DNA from: an uncultured Clostridia bacterium
GTDB taxonomy: Bacteria; Bacillota; Clostridia; Christensenellales; Aristaeellaceae
Reading direction: 5' to 3'
NCBI GenBank assembly: GCA_946627565.1
Contig: CAMOVR010000020.1
Span: 1-33,942, forward strand
Length of the DNA: 33,942 nucleotides
A program made the position numbers and the translations under genes. Shown piece after piece: positions 16,800 through 25,398 of the stretch. How positions within the stretch are numbered: the stretch's first letter is position 1; the number at the start of each line of letters is the position of its first letter. The notes beneath the pieces are model-generated. The model saw nothing but the letters and a program-made list of their open reading frames with translations. It was not told where the DNA came from and ran no database searches.

Positions 16800-17819
16800 T
16801 CACCTGTTCCCGTACATATGTTCATAGTAATTCTGGTATTCGCCGGCCAGAATATGCTTCCACCAGTCCTGATGGTCCAGGTACCACTGCACCGTCCTGT
16901 GGATGCCGTCATCAAAGGTGGTGGCAGGCAGCCATCCCAGTTCCTGATGGATCTTGGTGGGATCAATGGCATAGCGCCGGTCGTGGCCGGGACGGTCCCG
17001 CACATAGGTGATCAGGCTCTCGGGCTTGCCCAGTTCCTTCAGCACGGTCTTTACCACGCTCAGGTTGGTCCGCTCGTTGTGGCCGCCCACGTTGTAAACC
17101 TCGCCCTCACGGCCCTTTCTCATCACCAGGTCGATGGCCGCGCAGTGGTCTTCCACATACAGCCAGTCCCTGACGTTCTCGCCCGTGCCGTACACCGGCA
17201 GGCTCTCGTCCGCCAGTGCCCGGGTGATCATCAGCGGGATGAGCTTTTCCGGGAAGTGATAGGGACCGTAGTTGTTGGAGCAGCGGGTGATGCTCACGGG
17301 CAGTCCGTACGTCCGGGCATAGGCCAGCACCAGCAGGTCAGCGCCTGCCTTGGATGCGGAATAGGGGCTGGAGGTGTGCAGGTGTGTTTCTTCCGTAAAG
17401 AACAGGTCAGGCCGGTCCAGGGGAAGATCACCGTACACCTCGTCCGTGGAAACCTGGTGATAGCGCTTCACGCCGTATTTCCGGCAGGCATCCATCATGG
17501 TCTGGGTGCCCATCACGTTGGTGCGCAGGAAGATGCCCGGATCCTCCACGGAGCGGTCCACATGGCTCTCCGCGGCGAAGTTCACCACGATGTCGGGATG
17601 CTCTTCTTCAAAGAGTGCGTCCACCGCAGCCCTGTCCGTAATATCTCCTTTGACAAAGCGGAAGTCCGGGTTCTCCATGGCCTCTTTAAGGCTTTCCAGA
17701 TTGCCCGCATAGGTCAGCGCGTCCAGACACACAACCCGGTCACCCGGATGATTTTTCAGTTCATAATAAACGAAATTGCTGCCAATAAAACCGGCGCCGC
17801 CGGTTACCAGAATCGTCAT
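16800..17819 (-). CDS. rfbB: dTDP-glucose 4,6-dehydratase
   Basis: This 339-aa enzyme converts dTDP-glucose to dTDP-4-dehydro-6-deoxyglucose, the first committed step to dTDP-rhamnose and related deoxysugars. Motifs are [11 protein letters not shown] at residues 6-16, [17 protein letters not shown] with the catalytic Asp/Glu pair, YSASKAGAD (YxxxK), and [14 protein letters not shown]; length and order are typical of RmlB. GGAGGA precedes the ATG by 5 bases. It is the first gene of rfbB-rfbD-rpiB, driven by the promoter at 17885-17913. The DnaA box array begins only about 75 bases beyond that promoter. Confidence 0.95.
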   Translation of the reverse strand: MTILVTGGAGFIGSNFVYYELKNHPGDRVVCLDALTYAGNLESLKEAMENPDFRFVKGDITDRAAVDALFEEEHPDIVVNFAAESHVDRSVEDPGIFLRTNVMGTQTMMDACRKYGVKRYHQVSTDEVYGDLPLDRPDLFFTEETHLHTSSPYSASKAGADLLVLAYARTYGLPVSITRCSNNYGPYHFPEKLIPLMITRALADESLPVYGTGENVRDWLYVEDHCAAIDLVMRKGREGEVYNVGGHNERTNLSVVKTVLKELGKPESLITYVRDRPGHDRRYAIDPTKIHQELGWLPATTFDDGIHRTVQWYLDHQDWWKHILAGEYQNYYEHMYGNR

Positions 17820-17884
17820 GCAAATCCTCCATGTTCATGCCGCCCTCTGGGCGCTGTTTCTGTGACAGGAAACCTGTCATGGCC

Positions 17885-17913
17885 AGTATAGCAGATCAGC
17901 AAAGCAGGAACAA
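17885..17913 (-). promoter_or_regulatory. Promoter of rfbB-rfbD-rpiB-like operon
   Basis: On the minus strand, TTGTTC (17913-17908), a 17-base spacer and TATACT (17890-17885) precede rfbB. The leader contains a short hairpin (GACAGG/CCTGTC near 17862-17878). The -35 match is modest. Confidence 0.5.
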
Positions 17914-17985
17914 GCTTACGGTGACTTTTGTCTTCCCTTTTCCTGCCTCCGGCTTTTTTGATTCCGTTTTTCACCGAAAAGCAGG

Positions 17986-18162
17986 TTATGCACACCCTCA
18001 TCCTGTTCACGAACACTTTTCCACATGCTGTGCATGCTGTGGATAACCCTGCTCCCGGCCGCATTTTCCGTGATTTTTCTGTGGATAACCCTGTGATAAA
18101 TGTGGATAAAACCAGAATAAGTTATCCACAGTTCTCCTTCTTTTCCTCCCAGGTTATCCCCA
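17986..18162. promoter_or_regulatory. Phased cluster of DnaA boxes (candidate origin or DnaA-binding locus)
   Basis: Five exact matches to TTATNCACA occur: 17986 (plus), 18038, 18080 and 18101 (minus, read TGTGGATAA), and 18122 (plus). One-mismatch sites are TTTTCCACA at 18017 and TTATCCCCA at 18154. Successive starts differ by 31, 21, 42, 21, 21 and 32 bases, i.e. 3, 2, 4, 2, 2 and 3 helical turns, so all would face one side of the helix. The stretch 18064-18125 is richer in A+T than its surroundings. The box at 18122 also encodes the last two codons and stop of rluD. dnaA and dnaN are not in the window, so this may be an origin, a DnaA-titration site or a DnaA-regulated promoter region. Confidence 0.75.
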
Positions 18163-19111
18163 GCCCCCTCAGCCCTTCCATAAAGGCGTCCGGGGGCGGG
18201 CACACCACCTGCATTCTTTCCCCGGTGACCGGGTGCGTAAAGGCCAGGGAATGGGCGTGGAGCATCATTCTCGGCACCCTGGCCCCCCGGGCGGCGCCGT
18301 AAAGCGGATCCCCGCATACCGGGTGGCCTGTGGACTGCATGTGCACCCTGATCTGGTGGGTCCTGCCCGTGAGGATATGCACATCCAGCAGGCTGCAGCC
18401 CCGTCCCTCCTCCAGAATTTTCCAAAGTGTCACTGCCTCCCGGCCTCCCGGGACCACGGCCATTTTCTTCCTGTCGGCAGGGGAGCGGCCGATGGGCCTG
18501 TCAATCCTGCCCTCCCTTTCCCCGTTTCTTCCCCCGGGGTTTCCCTCCACCAGGGCCAGATAATGCTTTTCCGTCTCCCGCATCTGCATCTGGCGGCTGA
18601 GCTCCAGGTGGGCCGCATCGTTCTTTGCCACCAGCAGCAGTCCGGAGGTGTCCTTATCCAGACGGTGCACAATCCCGGGCCGGATCTCGCCCCCTATGGT
18701 CCCCAGGCCGTCCAGGTGGTACAGCAGGGCATTGACCAGCGTCCCCTTCTCATTGCCCGGCGCCGGATGCACCACCATGCCGCAGGGCTTGACCACCACC
18801 GCCAGATCCCTGTCCTCGTAGAGAATCTGCAGGGGAATGTCCTCCGGCTCCGGCACGGCACTGACCGGCGCCGGCTCCGTCAGCACAAAGGCTGCGCCTG
18901 CTTTCGGCCGGGTGCCGGCCTTTGTCACAACCGCGCCGTTTACGGTCAGGTATCCATCCGCCATGAGGGAAGAGACCCTGGAGCGGGTAAGTCCGGAATA
19001 TTCCGAAAGCTGCACATCCAGGCGCCGGCCGTCGGAGAGTCCCTGCCATGTGCGGAGACCTTCCTCCTCTTCCGGTTCTGTCTCCATCTCCGCTTCCCTG
19101 TTCATTTCCAT
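18122..19111 (-). CDS. rluD: Pseudouridine synthase, RluD/RluA family
   Basis: This enzyme of about 329 aa converts specific uridines of RNA (23S rRNA for RluD) to pseudouridine. An acidic N-terminus (EPEEEEG) precedes an S4 RNA-binding domain (about residues 20-80, RLDVQLSEYSGLTRSRVSSLMADG). The catalytic domain follows, with HRLDKDTSGLLLVAKN holding the catalytic Asp, and GRTHQIRVHM. Several in-frame starts exist (19120, 19111, 19105). 19111 is preferred because AAAGGA ends 9 bases upstream and touches the 19120 ATG. The gene overlaps or abuts the lspA stop, the usual lspA-rluD order in Firmicutes. No terminator is visible; its stop lies inside a DnaA box. Confidence 0.9.
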   Translation of the reverse strand: MEMNREAEMETEPEEEEGLRTWQGLSDGRRLDVQLSEYSGLTRSRVSSLMADGYLTVNGAVVTKAGTRPKAGAAFVLTEPAPVSAVPEPEDIPLQILYEDRDLAVVVKPCGMVVHPAPGNEKGTLVNALLYHLDGLGTIGGEIRPGIVHRLDKDTSGLLLVAKNDAAHLELSRQMQMRETEKHYLALVEGNPGGRNGEREGRIDRPIGRSPADRKKMAVVPGGREAVTLWKILEEGRGCSLLDVHILTGRTHQIRVHMQSTGHPVCGDPLYGAARGARVPRMMLHAHSLAFTHPVTGERMQVVCPPPDAFMEGLRGLGITWEEKKENCG

Positions 19112-19112
19112 C

Positions 19113-19583
19113 TCATCCATTCCTTTCCCCGCCTTTCTTCTCCCAGGCCCCGGGACGGAACAGCAGCGACAGTGCCAGGAGCGCACACCCCGTGGTCAGC
19201 GCGGCATCCGCCACATTAAAGATTGCAAAATCCACAAATTCCAGGGCAATCATGTCCACCACATATCCCACAAACAGCCGGTCTATCAGGTTCCCCGCGG
19301 CACCGCCCAGCATAAGCATGAGGGCTACCCTTGTCAGGCCGTCCAGACGGTAGCGCCTGAACACCAGAAAGCCCAGGACAATCAGCCCCAGGGATATGAA
19401 GCCCAGGAGCATGGAGTTCCCGGACAGCATGCTGAAAGCCATCCCCGTATTTTCCGTATAGGTCAGCCCCACAATCCCGGGAATCAGGGAAAAGGGCGCC
19501 CTGATCCCCTCCGCCCAGATCTTGGTCAGACGGTCCAGCACCAACACGGAAACCGCCAGCAGGATCATCTTCCATCCCTTCAT
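19113..19583 (-). CDS. lspA: Lipoprotein signal peptidase II
   Basis: This 156-aa integral membrane aspartyl protease cleaves prolipoprotein signal peptides after lipid attachment. Four hydrophobic helices are visible with the family motifs DRLTKIW (residues 17-23), NTGMAFSML, GGAAGNLIDRL with the first catalytic Asp, and FNVADAAL with the second. An ATG at 19583 fits the family N-terminus; a GTG at 19595 is possible but would be almost leaderless given the promoter at 19604-19632. Its presence implies that the cell processes lipoproteins, of interest because the solute-binding protein at 31.7-33.3 kb has no lipobox. Confidence 0.95.
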   Translation of the reverse strand: MKGWKMILLAVSVLVLDRLTKIWAEGIRAPFSLIPGIVGLTYTENTGMAFSMLSGNSMLLGFISLGLIVLGFLVFRRYRLDGLTRVALMLMLGGAAGNLIDRLFVGYVVDMIALEFVDFAIFNVADAALTTGCALLALSLLFRPGAWEKKGGERNG

Positions 19584-19603
19584 GGATCTGCGCACCCGCC
19601 CTC

Positions 19604-19632
19604 ATAATAATATTGAAACAGACATACGGCAA
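19604..19632 (-). promoter_or_regulatory. Promoter of lspA-rluD
   Basis: On the minus strand, TTGCCG (19632-19627), 17 bases and TATTAT (19609-19604) lie so close to the gene that transcription would begin at or near the GTG at 19595. This favours the ATG at 19583 as start. Confidence 0.55.
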
Positions 19633-19686
19633 ACAGCTTCCCGTATCCGGATATATTTCTCCGCCCCGCCCCTGTATCCTGCCTGC

Positions 19687-19715
19687 TTGACAAGCATACC
19701 CGGGCTGCCTATGAT
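19687..19715 (+). promoter_or_regulatory. Strong promoter of the nth operon
   Basis: A perfect TTGACA (19687-19692), exactly 17 bases, and TATGAT (19710-19715). Transcription would begin near 19722, which rules out the ATG at 19721 as the start of nth. It is divergent from the lspA promoter about 55 bases away. Confidence 0.75.
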
Positions 19716-19780
19716 CCAAAATGCCGGTTTTTACAGCGAAAACAGCTGATCTGACCCGGCCAGAAAGAAGGGGACCCGGT

Positions 19781-20452
19781 TTGGATGCACCAAAGAAAGA
19801 ACTGGCACGTAAGGTGATAAAGCGCCTGGCGGAGGCCTATCCGGACGCGGACTGCACGCTGTCCTATGACGAGGCCTGGAAGCTTCTGGTCTCCGTGCGC
19901 CTTGCCGCGCAGTGTACCGACGCCCGGGTCAACATCGTCACCCAGGACCTCTACGCCCGCTTTCCCACCATGGAAGCACTGGCCGCGGCGGACCCGGAGG
20001 AGATCGAAAGCATTGTGCGGCCCTGCGGACTCGGGAAAAGCAAGGCCAGGGACATTTCCCTGTGCATGCGCATGCTCCTTGACACCTTTGGCGGCCGTGT
20101 CCCGGACACCATGGAAGAACTGCTGCGTCTGCCCGGCGTGGGCCGCAAGAGCGCAAACCTGGTGCTGGGGGATGTCTTCGGGAAACCCGCCATCGTCACA
20201 GACACCCACTGCATCCGGCTTTCCAACCGCATTGGCCTGGTGGATAATGTCCACGAGCCCGAAAAGGTGGAAAGAAAGCTTTGGGAAATCATTCCGCCCC
20301 AGGAGGGCAATATCCTGTGCCACCGCTTTGTCCTGCACGGGCGGGCCGTGTGCACTGCCCGGACCGCACCGGACTGTGAAAACTGCGTTCTGACGGACAT
20401 CTGTGCCCACCGGCTGGAAAAGCCATCCCGCACGGAGAAGAAAGGCAGATAA
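19781..20452 (+). CDS. nth: Endonuclease III (base-excision DNA glycosylase/AP lyase)
   Basis: This enzyme removes oxidised pyrimidines and nicks abasic sites. The likely start is TTG 19781 (223 aa), since GAAGGGGA lies 7 bases upstream and the promoter would start transcripts near 19722; the longer ATG frame at 19721 has no ribosome site. The helix-hairpin-helix LPGVGRKSANLVLGD carries the catalytic Lys, and VTDTHCIRLSNRIGL the catalytic Asp. The C-terminal [4Fe-4S] cysteines are CTARTAPDCENC then CVLTDIC, i.e. C-x7-C-x2-C-x5-C, one residue longer in the first gap than the usual x6. It is the first gene of an operon with the AlaX-like gene 26 bases on. Confidence 0.93.
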   Translation: MDAPKKELARKVIKRLAEAYPDADCTLSYDEAWKLLVSVRLAAQCTDARVNIVTQDLYARFPTMEALAAADPEEIESIVRPCGLGKSKARDISLCMRMLLDTFGGRVPDTMEELLRLPGVGRKSANLVLGDVFGKPAIVTDTHCIRLSNRIGLVDNVHEPEKVERKLWEIIPPQEGNILCHRFVLHGRAVCTARTAPDCENCVLTDICAHRLEKPSRTEKKGR

Positions 20453-20478
20453 TATACGCATCTCAGAAAGGAACCGCC

Positions 20479-21621
20479 ATGACCGAGAAACTCTATGACA
20501 ATGACGCATTTCTCCTGGATTTCACCGCCCGGGTCCTCTCCTGCAGGGAGCAGGGGAGCTGCTGGCTGGTGGAGCTTGACCGGACGGCCTTCTTTCCGGA
20601 AGGCGGCGGCCAGGGAGCGGACCACGGCACACTGGGGTCTGCCCGGGTCACGGACTGCCACGAGAAGGGCGGCATTGTTTACCATACCACAGATATGCCC
20701 CTGAGCACCGGTGAAACCGTGGAAGGCCACGTGGACGGAAAGCGCCGCCTCTCCATGATGCAGCAGCACAGCGGCGAACATATTTTTTCCGGCCTGGTCC
20801 ACGCACGCTTTGGCTATAACAATGTGGGTTTCCACATCGGCTCAGACGCTGTCACCATGGACTTTGACGGGAAAATGACGCTGGAGGAAGCCCTTGAGAT
20901 AGAAAGGCTGGTCAATGAAGCCATCTGGAAGGACCTGCCCGTCCGGGCGGAATATCCCCCTCAGGAGGTTCTGGCAACCCTGCCCTACCGGTCGAAAAAG
21001 GAGATTGACGGGCCGCTGCGCATCGTGAGCATAGAAGGGTATGACATCTGCGCCTGCTGCGGCACCCATGTGCGGACCACGGGACAGATCGGCCAGGTCA
21101 AGGTCACCGGCTTCATGCATTACAAAAACGGCGTTCGCATCTCCATCCTCTGCGGCATGCGCGCCCTGGACTTTGAAAACGGCCTGCTCAGCGAAGTAAG
21201 GGACATATCCCATATCACCTCCGAGCAGCCCGGGAAACTGGCACCTGCCGTGGAAAAGCTCCGGAAGGAGCGGGATGACTTCCAGTATCATCTGGAGCAG
21301 CTGGCCATGCGGTACTTTACGGCAGAAATCAGCCGGACGGAAGGGGATGTGCGGATGATTACTGCCGATTACCTTGCCGTCTCCCAGCTCCGCCCCGCTG
21401 CCGGCCTCCTGGCTGCCTCCTGCGCGCTTGCCCTGGTCCTTATCCCAAGGGAAGGCGGATGGAACTATGCCATTTCCTCAAAAAGCACAGATGTCAGACC
21501 CCTTTCCAGAAAGCTGCAGTCCCTTTTCTCCGGCCGCGGCGGCGGAAGCCCTGACATGGTGCAGGGGATCCTGGGGGATGCGTCTCCGGAAGCCATTTTA
21601 AAAGCCCTGACGGAAGAATAA
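20479..21621 (+). CDS. Alanyl-tRNA editing protein (AlaX-type with DHHA1 domain)
   Basis: This 380-aa free-standing relative of the AlaRS editing half hydrolyses mischarged Ser- or Gly-tRNA(Ala). The N-terminal beta-barrel (PEGGGQGADHG) is followed by the zinc editing site QQHSGEHIFSG (HxxxH) and later CACCGTHV (CxxxH). The C-terminal part (about 260-380) ends in FSGRGGGSPDMVQG, the glycine-rich DHHA1 motif, so this is the long form. AAAGGA precedes the ATG. It lies between nth and an RmlD-like gene; no functional link is obvious beyond housekeeping. Confidence 0.9.
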   Translation: MTEKLYDNDAFLLDFTARVLSCREQGSCWLVELDRTAFFPEGGGQGADHGTLGSARVTDCHEKGGIVYHTTDMPLSTGETVEGHVDGKRRLSMMQQHSGEHIFSGLVHARFGYNNVGFHIGSDAVTMDFDGKMTLEEALEIERLVNEAIWKDLPVRAEYPPQEVLATLPYRSKKEIDGPLRIVSIEGYDICACCGTHVRTTGQIGQVKVTGFMHYKNGVRISILCGMRALDFENGLLSEVRDISHITSEQPGKLAPAVEKLRKERDDFQYHLEQLAMRYFTAEISRTEGDVRMITADYLAVSQLRPAAGLLAASCALALVLIPREGGWNYAISSKSTDVRPLSRKLQSLFSGRGGGSPDMVQGILGDASPEAILKALTEE

Positions 21622-21655
21622 GGCAGCCTGAAAAAACAGGAAGGGACAGGTAAGT

Positions 21656-22552
21656 ATGGAAAAACGTGTGCTGGTCACCGGTGCCTCCGGGTTCCTGGCT
21701 TCCCGTGTGGCAGACTGTCTCCGGACGAATCCGGATTATTCCGTTCTCACACCCGGGCATAAGGAGATGGATATCACCAACCCTGACATGTGCCGGGCCT
21801 GGTTTGAGAAAAACCGCCCGGACGCCGTCATTCATCTGGCTGCCGTCTCGGATATCTCCGCCTGTGAAAAGGACCCGGACCTCTCCTGGAAGGTAAATGC
21901 GCAGGGACCGGCCAATCTTGCCCTGTGCGCAAAGGAGTTTCAGACAGAGGGACGCTTTCTCTTTGCCTCCTCCGACCAGGTATACAGCGGGTACAGGGGG
22001 TCTGACCGTCTCCACAGGGAATCGGATGCCCCCTCACCCGGCAATCTCTATGCCCGGGAAAAGCTGGAAGCAGAGGAGCGGGCATGCGCCATACTGCCCT
22101 CCGCCCTTGCCCTGCGGCTGGACTGGATGTTTGACCTGAAACCCGGGAAGCAGAACTACCTCAAGGGCATGATTCTCTCCGTGAAGGAGCAGAGGCCCTG
22201 CAGATATGCCGTCAATGAGCTCCGGGCCATGACCTATGCCTGGGAAGTGGCGGAGAACATGCAGAAACTGCTGTTCTCGGATGTGCCCGGGGGTGCCTAC
22301 AACTTCGGCGGTCCCCCTTCCGGCTCCTCCTATGAGACGGCCCTTGCGGTCTATGACCTCCTTGCACAGGTCATGGATGCCCCCGTTCATGGCCTTGCCG
22401 TTCCCTTTGAGCGGGAGGACCCCCGCAGCCTTGCCATGGACCAGGAAAAGCTCCATTCCGCCGGCATTTTCTTCCGGGACACGGCAGCATCCGCGGCATA
22501 CTGTCTTGAGCGGGAAAAAGACCGGATACCGTCCGTCCTGAAGGATCACTGA
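21656..22552 (+). CDS. NAD(P)-dependent SDR, RmlD-like sugar-nucleotide reductase/epimerase
   Basis: This 298-aa extended short-chain dehydrogenase has a Rossmann start LVTGASGFLASRVADCL, then HLAAVSD, FASSDQVYSG (cf. STDYVF in RmlD) and the catalytic pair YAREK (YxxxK). RLDWMFD and the C-terminal substrate-binding region match the RmlD superfamily more than RmlB. It differs enough from rfbD at 15.9-16.8 kb that a different substrate is likely. It begins 34 bases after the AlaX-like gene and seems to end that operon before the hairpin at 22605. The exact reaction is not determinable. Confidence 0.8.
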   Translation: MEKRVLVTGASGFLASRVADCLRTNPDYSVLTPGHKEMDITNPDMCRAWFEKNRPDAVIHLAAVSDISACEKDPDLSWKVNAQGPANLALCAKEFQTEGRFLFASSDQVYSGYRGSDRLHRESDAPSPGNLYAREKLEAEERACAILPSALALRLDWMFDLKPGKQNYLKGMILSVKEQRPCRYAVNELRAMTYAWEVAENMQKLLFSDVPGGAYNFGGPPSGSSYETALAVYDLLAQVMDAPVHGLAVPFEREDPRSLAMDQEKLHSAGIFFRDTAASAAYCLEREKDRIPSVLKDH

Positions 22553-22604
22553 TAAAAGCCGGTATCCCCGATAACCCCGCAGAAAAGTATATGCATATCC
22601 TGCG

Positions 22605-22633
22605 GCCCCCGGGCGAAACATCCGCCCGGGGGC
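22605..22633 (+). terminator. GC-rich terminator-like hairpin without a U run
   Basis: A perfect 11-bp stem (22605-22615 with 22623-22633) and a 7-nt loop lie 53 bases after the SDR stop. TTAC rather than a T run follows, so termination may be weak or factor-assisted. Confidence 0.5.
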
Positions 22634-22669
22634 TTACGCATGCAGATGTGTATCTGTATCTCTCTTCAT

Positions 22670-22698
22670 TTGCTTCCTGCCCTGAGGGGCCGTATAAT
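22670..22698 (+). promoter_or_regulatory. Promoter of the GH116-SDR operon
   Basis: TTGCTT (22670-22675), 17 bases and a perfect TATAAT (22693-22698) precede the GH116 gene, giving a leader of about 130 bases. No further ORF or riboswitch-like fold was recognised in 22553-22837. Confidence 0.55.
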
Positions 22699-22837
22699 CG
22701 GAACATACCGTATGCACAGCGTTCACAGGACATCCAAAACCCGCCGGCACCTCCGGCATATGGAAGCTGCACTGCGTGCCGCACCCGGAAGGACCGTTCT
22801 TTCCTTCCGTGACCTGAAACGAAAAAGGAGAATCATC

Positions 22838-25384
22838 ATGGCTCACTTTCTCACCACGCCCCCTGTCCGCAGCGGCATGCCCCTTGGCGGAATCGGCGCT
22901 GCCAGTATAGAGCTGAGACCGGATGGCGAGTTCCATGAATGGCAGATCGCCAATCCGCAGATCTTCCGGGTGGACAGCCGGGATATCCACAGCGCTGACC
23001 GGGGCAGGCGGCTGTCCGGCAGTCTTTCGTTTTACGCAGCCGTCTATTCCGGAGAGAAGAGATGGCTGAGGCGTCTTGGCCTGGGCTTTGAACGGGGTCA
23101 GGACCCCGACGGCGAGGAATACAATGACCGGATGCATTCCTTCAACAAGACGGTACAGGCCGTATCCTGCGATGCCGTCTTCCCGGTGGCACATCTCAGC
23201 TACCTGGACGATGCCCTGCCCGCCTCCATCCGGATGGAAGCCTTCTCCCCCTTTGTCCCCTACGATGCCAGGACCTCCGCCACCCCGGGGTTCTGCATGG
23301 CGTTTTCTGTCAGAAACACTTCAGAGGATCCCATTGAAGTCTGTCTGGCCGCCAAACTCCGCACCCTTTTCCCGGGAAATGGCCAGTCAAACCGTCTGGT
23401 CCGCACCGGCGGACGCACGGTGCTTGAGATGGTGTATGACGGAGCGGACGCGGGGAGTCTGGCCCTCTCCCTGTCCGGAAGCAGGGTTACTGCCCTTCCC
23501 GGGGAGTACCGGAAATATATGGATGAATATGTCTCCTACGGCGAATTCGGTGTTGTGGAGGAGTCCTGGCTCTTTGACCTGCTCAGGAACCGGGCTCTTA
23601 TATCCGGTCAGTCCGAGGAAACAAGGCAGGCTCCCGCCTGGCCGGATACCGTGGATGCCCTTTCGGACGAAGACGTCTCGCGCTTTCTGAAAGCCCTTCA
23701 GGCATACGGTTTTGCGGGGAGCATCCTGGACCGGAATACCACGGTGGATCCATCCCTTACGGACTGTCCGGATGGCCGCAGGCGTCTCCTTTCCTGCGTG
23801 CTTTCCAATGCCGCCCGTCTCAGGCAGATGGGTCCCTGGGGCGACGGGGCACTCTGCGTTTCCATGATCCTTAAGCCCGGGGAAGAACAGACGGTGTTCT
23901 CCGAGCTTGCCTGGTACTTCCCGGCCCTCATCAGCGCCGGAGGCAGGCGGGTCGGCCATATCTATGAGAACTGGTTCAGGGATGCCCTGGATGTCTGCCG
24001 TTTTCTTGAACAGAACCGCACGGAAATCCGGGAAAAGGTGTTCCATTTCCGGGACAATATCTTTAGCAGCAGTTTTGACCCCTGTTATGCAGAGGCTGTG
24101 GCAGCGCAGCTTGGGAATCTGGTCAAAAGCAGCTGGTGGACGAAAGACGGGGATTTCGGAATCTGGGAAGGTCTGGGATCCTGCGGCTTCCATACCATGG
24201 ACGTGTCTTTCTATGCTTCCTTTTCCCTGGCCTGTCTGTTCCCGCAGCTGCAGATGCGGCAGATGGAGCAGAGTGCCCGCTTTCAGCGGTCCGACGGCCG
24301 GATGCCCCACTGTTTCAATCCGGATTTTTCCAGCGTGGACAACGGGTTTGACCGGGTGGATATGAATCCCCAGTTTATCCTCATGGTCTGCCGGGACTAT
24401 CTTTCTTCCGGGGACACGGCGTATCTGAAACGCATGTGGCCCCATGTCTGTCTGGCCATGGACAGTATCGCCTCCCTGGATACAGACGGAGATGCCCTGC
24501 CTGACCGGGACACATACGCCAACACCTACGATGCCTGGCACTTTTCCGGCGCCTCCGCCTATGTTTCCATTCTCTGGCTGGCCGCCCTGCAGGCAGGCGT
24601 CCTCATGGCCCGCACACTGGGGCAGGAAGAGCGCGCCGGCCTGTGGCTTGCCATGCTGGAAAAGGGAAAAAAGGCGGTAGAAGAAAAGCTCTTCAACGGG
24701 GAATACTATGACCTGTGGCTGGATGGCGACAGGCGCGACATATGCTGCATGACCGATCAGATGGGCGGGGAATACTTCACAAGGGTCATGGGCCTTGACA
24801 GCATTCTGGAAGAAAGCCATGTGCAAAGGGCCCTGGAAGCTATCTGGCGCTGTAACTACAGCCCTGAAAACGGTCTCATCAACGCCGCCTATCCGCCGGG
24901 TGCCGTGCCAACCCTTTACACCTACAGGAACTGCCAGGGCACCGCCAACTGGTCCGGCATCGAATACCTTATGGCCAGTTTCTTCCTTATGACCGGCCAT
25001 GAGGCCTGGGGAAAGAGCGTGGTGGAAACGGTGCAGGAGAGATACATGAGATGCGGGGAAATCTTCAACCACGCAGAATGCGGGGACCACTACAGCCGGC
25101 CCATGTCCAGCTGGGTGCTCCTTCAGGCCCTGAGCGGCATGTGCATCCAGACGGCTCTTAAAACCATCCGGATCCGGCACAGTCTGCTCCCGGAAGGCGG
25201 GCATGCCCCCTGGTTTGCCTCCACCGGATACGGCCAGATTCTGCGCAGAAAACAGGGCTGGGAAATCCGCTGCACCCGGGGTACGCTTTCCGCCGACAGG
25301 ATCCTGACAGATAAGGGCTGCGCGGAGGTCACCCTGCGTCTGTCCGAGGGGGAAAGCTTTGTCCTTAACTTTCGCGATCCCTGA
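22838..25384 (+). CDS. GH116 family glycosidase (GBA2-type), cytoplasmic
   Basis: This 848-aa protein starts at ATG 22838 (MAHFLTTPPVRSG), with AAAGGAG 6-7 bases upstream; the longer frame crosses the promoter and is rejected. The N-terminal domain shows the GH116 hallmark MPLGGIGAASIELRPDGEFHEWQIAN. The catalytic (alpha/alpha)6 part has WEGLGSCGFHTMDVSFYASF around residues 443-462 and NTYDAWHFSGASAY around 562-575, where Asp565 aligns by eye with the acid/base Asp of the family. The nucleophile Glu is probably Glu444, less certain. Members include beta-glucosidases, beta-xylosidases and glucosylceramidase GBA2. There is no signal peptide, so it would act on imported oligosaccharides or glycosides. 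It is co-transcribed with the SDR 14 bases downstream. Confidence 0.88.
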   Translation: MAHFLTTPPVRSGMPLGGIGAASIELRPDGEFHEWQIANPQIFRVDSRDIHSADRGRRLSGSLSFYAAVYSGEKRWLRRLGLGFERGQDPDGEEYNDRMHSFNKTVQAVSCDAVFPVAHLSYLDDALPASIRMEAFSPFVPYDARTSATPGFCMAFSVRNTSEDPIEVCLAAKLRTLFPGNGQSNRLVRTGGRTVLEMVYDGADAGSLALSLSGSRVTALPGEYRKYMDEYVSYGEFGVVEESWLFDLLRNRALISGQSEETRQAPAWPDTVDALSDEDVSRFLKALQAYGFAGSILDRNTTVDPSLTDCPDGRRRLLSCVLSNAARLRQMGPWGDGALCVSMILKPGEEQTVFSELAWYFPALISAGGRRVGHIYENWFRDALDVCRFLEQNRTEIREKVFHFRDNIFSSSFDPCYAEAVAAQLGNLVKSSWWTKDGDFGIWEGLGSCGFHTMDVSFYASFSLACLFPQLQMRQMEQSARFQRSDGRMPHCFNPDFSSVDNGFDRVDMNPQFILMVCRDYLSSGDTAYLKRMWPHVCLAMDSIASLDTDGDALPDRDTYANTYDAWHFSGASAYVSILWLAALQAGVLMARTLGQEERAGLWLAMLEKGKKAVEEKLFNGEYYDLWLDGDRRDICCMTDQMGGEYFTRVMGLDSILEESHVQRALEAIWRCNYSPENGLINAAYPPGAVPTLYTYRNCQGTANWSGIEYLMASFFLMTGHEAWGKSVVETVQERYMRCGEIFNHAECGDHYSRPMSSWVLLQALSGMCIQTALKTIRIRHSLLPEGGHAPWFASTGYGQILRRKQGWEIRCTRGTLSADRILTDKGCAEVTLRLSEGESFVLNFRDP

Positions 25385-25398
25385 GGAGGTGCTCTGAT

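Noticed and set aside
17816-18425. Small open frames across the rfbB-rluD gap
   Set aside because: Composition is implausible, no ribosome sites are seen, and the stretch is occupied by a promoter and DnaA boxes.
22640-22837. N-terminal extension of the GH116 gene
   Set aside because: It spans the TATAAT promoter, and a good ribosome site fixes the start at 22838.
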